A stretch of 17,753 nucleotides of DNA from DAOTTW01 sp034437615 (lineage in GTDB: Bacteria; Chloroflexota; Anaerolineae; Aggregatilineales; Phototrophicaceae), in NCBI GenBank assembly GCA_034437615.1, contig DAOTTW010000382.1:1-17753 (forward strand), in the 5' to 3' direction. The notes beneath the pieces were generated by a model. The model was not told the origin of the DNA, did no database searches, and saw only the letters and a program-made list of their open reading frames with translations. How positions within the stretch are numbered: position 1 is the first letter of the stretch; every line of letters starts with the position of its first letter. Shown in pieces: positions 15,549 to 17,753 of the stretch. A program made the translations under genes and the position numbers.

Positions 15549-16244
15549 TCAGAATAAACTCGGCTGATGCGGCGGCTGATGCGGTTCGATGATCTCTGGT
15601 GTGTCGTTGCGCGTGCTGTTCACAAGGCTGGACACCTCATAGGCGGTCAGGTCGTCACCTGCGTAGGGCTGCAACAGCGCTTGTAGCTCATCCATGCTGC
15701 TATCTGCTGATAGCCACGCTGCATACTGATCTGCACCTTTGAGCATCACCGCCATACGATGGTGAAAGGGCCGCACGACCTCGTTCGGTTCAGTCGTGAC
15801 AATCGTGAAGGTATGCAGCAGGGTGTTATCGCGCTGTCGCCACGCCTCCCATAAGCCCGCAAACGCAAACAGCGTATGATCGCGCAGATGGATGTACTGC
15901 GGCACCTTGCTGCCGCCCACCTGCTGCCACTCAAAGAAGCCCGTCGCAGGCACCAGACAACGACGCTGCACAAAGGCCGTCTTGAATGAGGGTTTTTCGG
16001 CCAGCGTTTCGGCGCGGGCGTTAATCATTTTATTGCCGATGCTGGGGTCTTTCGACCAGGACGGCACCAGCCCCCAGCGCATCAGCGAAAGCGTATCCGG
16101 CGCGGCATTGCTGATAATCGGCACGGTTTGCATCGGCGCGATGTTATAGCGTGCGTCTGGTTTGCTTGTATCCGGCAACCCGGGTAAGTCAAATTCTTGT
16201 TGGATTTGTGCTGCGTCTACTGCCAGCGTGTAGCGTCCACACAT
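15549..16244 (-). CDS. SRAP-domain protein (YedK/HMCES type)
   Basis: SRAP proteins crosslink to abasic sites in single-stranded DNA through Cys2 and protect them during repair. The protein has 231 residues, the usual size. It begins MCGRYTL; Cys2 is the catalytic residue once Met is removed, which fixes the start even though no strong ribosome site precedes it. Other active-site residues are Asn34 in RYNIAP, Asn75 in NARAET, Glu105 in TGFFEW and His161 or His162 in PFHHRM. The MRWGLVPSW segment is typical. The C-terminal tail is Pro/His-rich (EPHQPPHQPSLF). Neighbours give no DNA-repair context. Assignment is secure; biological role inferred from the family. Confidence 0.95.
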   Translation of the reverse strand: MCGRYTLAVDAAQIQQEFDLPGLPDTSKPDARYNIAPMQTVPIISNAAPDTLSLMRWGLVPSWSKDPSIGNKMINARAETLAEKPSFKTAFVQRRCLVPATGFFEWQQVGGSKVPQYIHLRDHTLFAFAGLWEAWRQRDNTLLHTFTIVTTEPNEVVRPFHHRMAVMLKGADQYAAWLSADSSMDELQALLQPYAGDDLTAYEVSSLVNSTRNDTPEIIEPHQPPHQPSLF

Positions 16245-16293
16245 GGGTCATGTTGCTTTCTGTTTAGCCGTTGCTGCTGCGATTCTACTGGGA

Positions 16294-16620
16294 TCACTGG
16301 TTGCGCCGATTGCGTTGCTTATTGTCTTTCTTATCTTGCTTGCCGCTTTCGGCGATCTGCCGCAACACTGTAATCAGCGACAGGGTAATGCCGATCAGCG
16401 TCCCGGTTGACGGTGGTTCCGGTTGGCCTGTCTCGTTTTCCTCACCTGCGCGGATGAAGAGATGCGCAGCCAGCAGGCCCAGCGTCGTACCCAGCAGCCA
16501 GCCACCAATGTATGTACGGGCTTTCCAGCCGCTACCTGCATCTTGCTGTGTTAGCCGCCCGCTACCGTTGGCGGATTGGCTGATAGTCTGGTTGTCTGTT
16601 GATGGTGTTTGGACGGTCAT
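16294..16620 (-). CDS. Small two-TM protein
   Basis: Protein of 108 residues from the ATG at 16620, which has AGGAG 9 nt upstream; an ATG two codons earlier (16626) is only 3 nt from that site. Residues 1-35 are polar (Gln/Ser-rich), a transmembrane helix lies at about 36-57, a Pro-containing acidic loop follows, and a second hydrophobic stretch at about 72-90 ends in LRQIAESG. The tail is rich in Lys, Arg, Asn and Gln. I recall similar short two-helix proteins in other Chloroflexota but no function. The ribosome site overlaps the stop codon of the upstream gene, so the two are probably co-translated. Not recognised. Confidence 0.65.
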   Translation of the reverse strand: MTVQTPSTDNQTISQSANGSGRLTQQDAGSGWKARTYIGGWLLGTTLGLLAAHLFIRAGEENETGQPEPPSTGTLIGITLSLITVLRQIAESGKQDKKDNKQRNRRNQ

Positions 16621-16632
16621 TCGCATTTGCTC

Positions 16633-17097
16633 CTAGTTACGGTTGTCTTTGCCCTGCGTTTCGGACGAGTCGAAGATGCTTAGCAATTGCATCAAGGGGG
16701 CCAGCCGTGCCGAGATATTGATGACACGCTTGTTTAGGCCTGCGCTGGTCTTTTCCACACGTTGCTCAGCGGAACTGACGAAATTTTCCAGGCGTTGCAG
16801 CGGTGCCTGTGTGCCCCTATGCAACTGACGCAGGCCGAAAATACCCGCCATTACCAGCATATAGACGGCAAAATTGCAGATCAACACGGGGCACAGCACC
16901 AAGACCGTGAACATCCAATCCGCTAACGTGGAGACCTGCACGCGGCTGGGCAGCAACGCAGCAATGATAAAGACGAACAGCACAAATGCAAATGCAGCAA
17001 GCATCGGTAAGCGCGTTTGGCGGCGTGTTTCCCGGCGATGAATATTAGCCCCGGTTGGCTTTGCTGCCTCAGTTTTTGGCGGCGTCTGTTGAGACAT
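16633..17097 (-). CDS. Small two-TM protein with C-terminal helix
   Basis: Protein of 154 residues. A basic N-terminal region (HRRETRRQTR) precedes a transmembrane helix at about 31-50 and a second at about 61-89. Residues 90-145 are predicted helical and amphipathic with regular Leu/Val spacing (QRLENFVSSAEQRVEKTSAG), perhaps a coiled coil on the cytoplasmic side. No known family was recognised. It starts with ATG; GGA lies 7 nt upstream. Its stop overlaps the AGGAG of the next gene, pointing to a two-gene unit and maybe a two-subunit membrane complex. The AT-rich octamer array begins just upstream of its start. Confidence 0.65.
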   Translation of the reverse strand: MSQQTPPKTEAAKPTGANIHRRETRRQTRLPMLAAFAFVLFVFIIAALLPSRVQVSTLADWMFTVLVLCPVLICNFAVYMLVMAGIFGLRQLHRGTQAPLQRLENFVSSAEQRVEKTSAGLNKRVINISARLAPLMQLLSIFDSSETQGKDNRN

Positions 17098-17107
17098 ATT
17101 TTTTCCA

Positions 17108-17194
17108 TTTATGTATTTATGTATTTGGGTATTTATGTATTTGGGTGCTTTGGGTATTTATGTATTTATGTATTTATGTATTTGGGTGCTTTGG
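17108..17194. repeat. AT-rich octamer repeat array
   Basis: Units TATTTATG and TATTTGGG alternate, with a longer GGGTGCTTTGG insertion twice (near 17142 and 17184). It lies directly upstream of the 154-residue membrane protein start. It gives a repetitive shadow peptide (IYVFMYLG) on the + strand that is not a gene. It could vary in length by replication slippage. Confidence 0.7.
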
Positions 17195-17230
17195 TAGCGC
17201 CACACAATAGGGTGGGTGCATGTTTTTCGC

Positions 17231-17300
17231 GGCGGACGCAGCAAGCCGCGTCCCTACATGACCATCTTGAACCGTAGGGACACCCTTAAAGGTGTCCGCC
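17231..17300. repeat. REPIN-like element with short terminal inverted repeats
   Basis: Ends are GGCGGAC and GTCCGCC in inverted orientation. Inside are hairpin GGACGC / GCGTCC (17234-17253) and hairpin GGACACC / GGTGTCC (17278-17297), joined by GTCCCTAC and GTAGGGAC in inverted orientation around a 16-nt centre. The architecture matches that at 12007-12066. No flanking target-site duplication was evident. Confidence 0.7.
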
Positions 17301-17332
17301 GTCGCTAATTTTCACCGTCCACATTTTCTTGC

Positions 17333-17450
17333 GGTGCTATCGGTGCTTTAGGTGCTTTAGGTGTACTATAAGGTGCTTTAGGTGCTATAGGCGTACTATA
17401 CCTGGGTGCTTTAGGTGCATTATACCTGGGCGCGTTGCACCTGGGCACAC
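17333..17450. repeat. Degenerate 9-nt repeat array (GGTGCTTTA type)
   Basis: Repeated GGTGCTTTA, GGTGCTATA and GCGTACTATA-like units run with TACCTGG interruptions towards 17450, becoming less regular. On the minus strand they encode the low-complexity end of a spurious frame. A simple-sequence expansion is likely; it resembles the inserted GGTGCTTTGG in the octamer array. Confidence 0.6.
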
Positions 17451-17456
17451 TGTACT

Positions 17457-17753
17457 TGAACAAATTGAATCGTAGAATATTTTAGCTGACGCGGTGGCAT
17501 CCTTGTAGTGCAGGGTGACGCGGGGAAAAGCCGCACCAGCAGCATAATCTGGATATACCCTGGAGCCTTAACACAGTCTTTATCTTCCTGGCGTGGATTC
17601 ACCCGTAACCTGATAGCATCCATGACGGTATTTCGTTTGTATTCACTAAATTTGGGGCGACAATGCGAATAGCGTCCGCCGCGTGAGTTACGGAGATTCA
17701 TTGCTTATGAATTCGAGATCTATTTTATACACTGCACGATATAGAGCCTGGAT
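17457..17753. other. Gene-poor right end
   Basis: This stretch of about 300 bases has no convincing gene. A minus-strand frame (17420-17701, 93 residues) covers much of it, but its last third is low-complexity repeat, there is no clear ribosome site, and I recognise no family. It may be a remnant, part of a gene continuing beyond the window, or non-coding DNA. No tRNA or terminator structure was seen. Confidence 0.4.

Noticed and set aside
17420..17701. 93-residue minus-strand frame at the right end
   Set aside because: The C-terminal third is encoded by the 9-mer repeat array, no ribosome site is clear and no family was recognised; kept only as a note on the gene-poor end.

Overview
The window (about 57% GC by eye) looks like chromosomal DNA from a member of the Chloroflexota, probably an Anaerolineae-type lineage. 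This is inference from protein style. The clues are a membrane-anchored repeat protein with a Thr/Pro-rich linker, an FHA/Ig-like/SH3 membrane protein, a zinc ribbon joined to a TIR-like domain, a DUF433/DUF5615 pair and many small dispersed palindromes. No rRNA, tRNA, integrase or transposase was seen, so the taxonomic call is moderate.

Left end (1-453, + strand): the C-terminal part of prolipoprotein diacylglyceryl transferase (lgt), cut by the window edge. It converges on a minus-strand gene for a zinc ribbon/TIR-like protein (501-1157).

Core (1257-11196, minus strand): a de novo purine biosynthesis operon. In transcription order it reads purSLQ fusion, DUF433, DUF5615, purC, purF, purD, purM, purN. 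It encodes steps 1-5 (PurF, PurD, PurN, PurL/Q/S, PurM) and SAICAR synthetase (PurC). PurE/K, PurB and PurH must lie elsewhere. FGAM synthetase is a single 1236-residue chain with two PurS-like repeats, a PurL core and a PurQ glutaminase. A toxin-antitoxin-like pair is embedded between purSLQ and purC with tight spacing. A -35/-10 pair lies just upstream of purSLQ, leaving a leader of about 30 nt and no room for a purine riboswitch. A hairpin with a weak T-rich tail lies after purN.

Right half: a MOSC-domain gene (11391-11981, +) diverges from the pur promoter. A TM-anchored, Thr/Pro-linker, TPR-like protein (12218-13417, +) converges on a large FHA/Ig-like/TM/SH3b protein (13456-15360, -). 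That FHA gene is preceded by a 22-bp tandem iteron array. Further right are an SRAP (YedK/HMCES-type) protein (15549-16244, -) and two coupled small two-TM proteins (16294-17097, -). The last roughly 650 bases hold no convincing gene. They carry two short-unit repeat arrays and a two-hairpin palindromic element of a kind that also occurs at 12007-12066 and, as a half copy, at 458-477.

The purine genes form one pathway module. The other genes have no obvious link to it. The most interesting features are the toxin-antitoxin-like pair inside the pur operon, the zinc-ribbon/TIR-like fusion lacking the usual catalytic glutamate, the iterons in front of a transmembrane FHA protein, and the dispersed REPIN-like palindromes.
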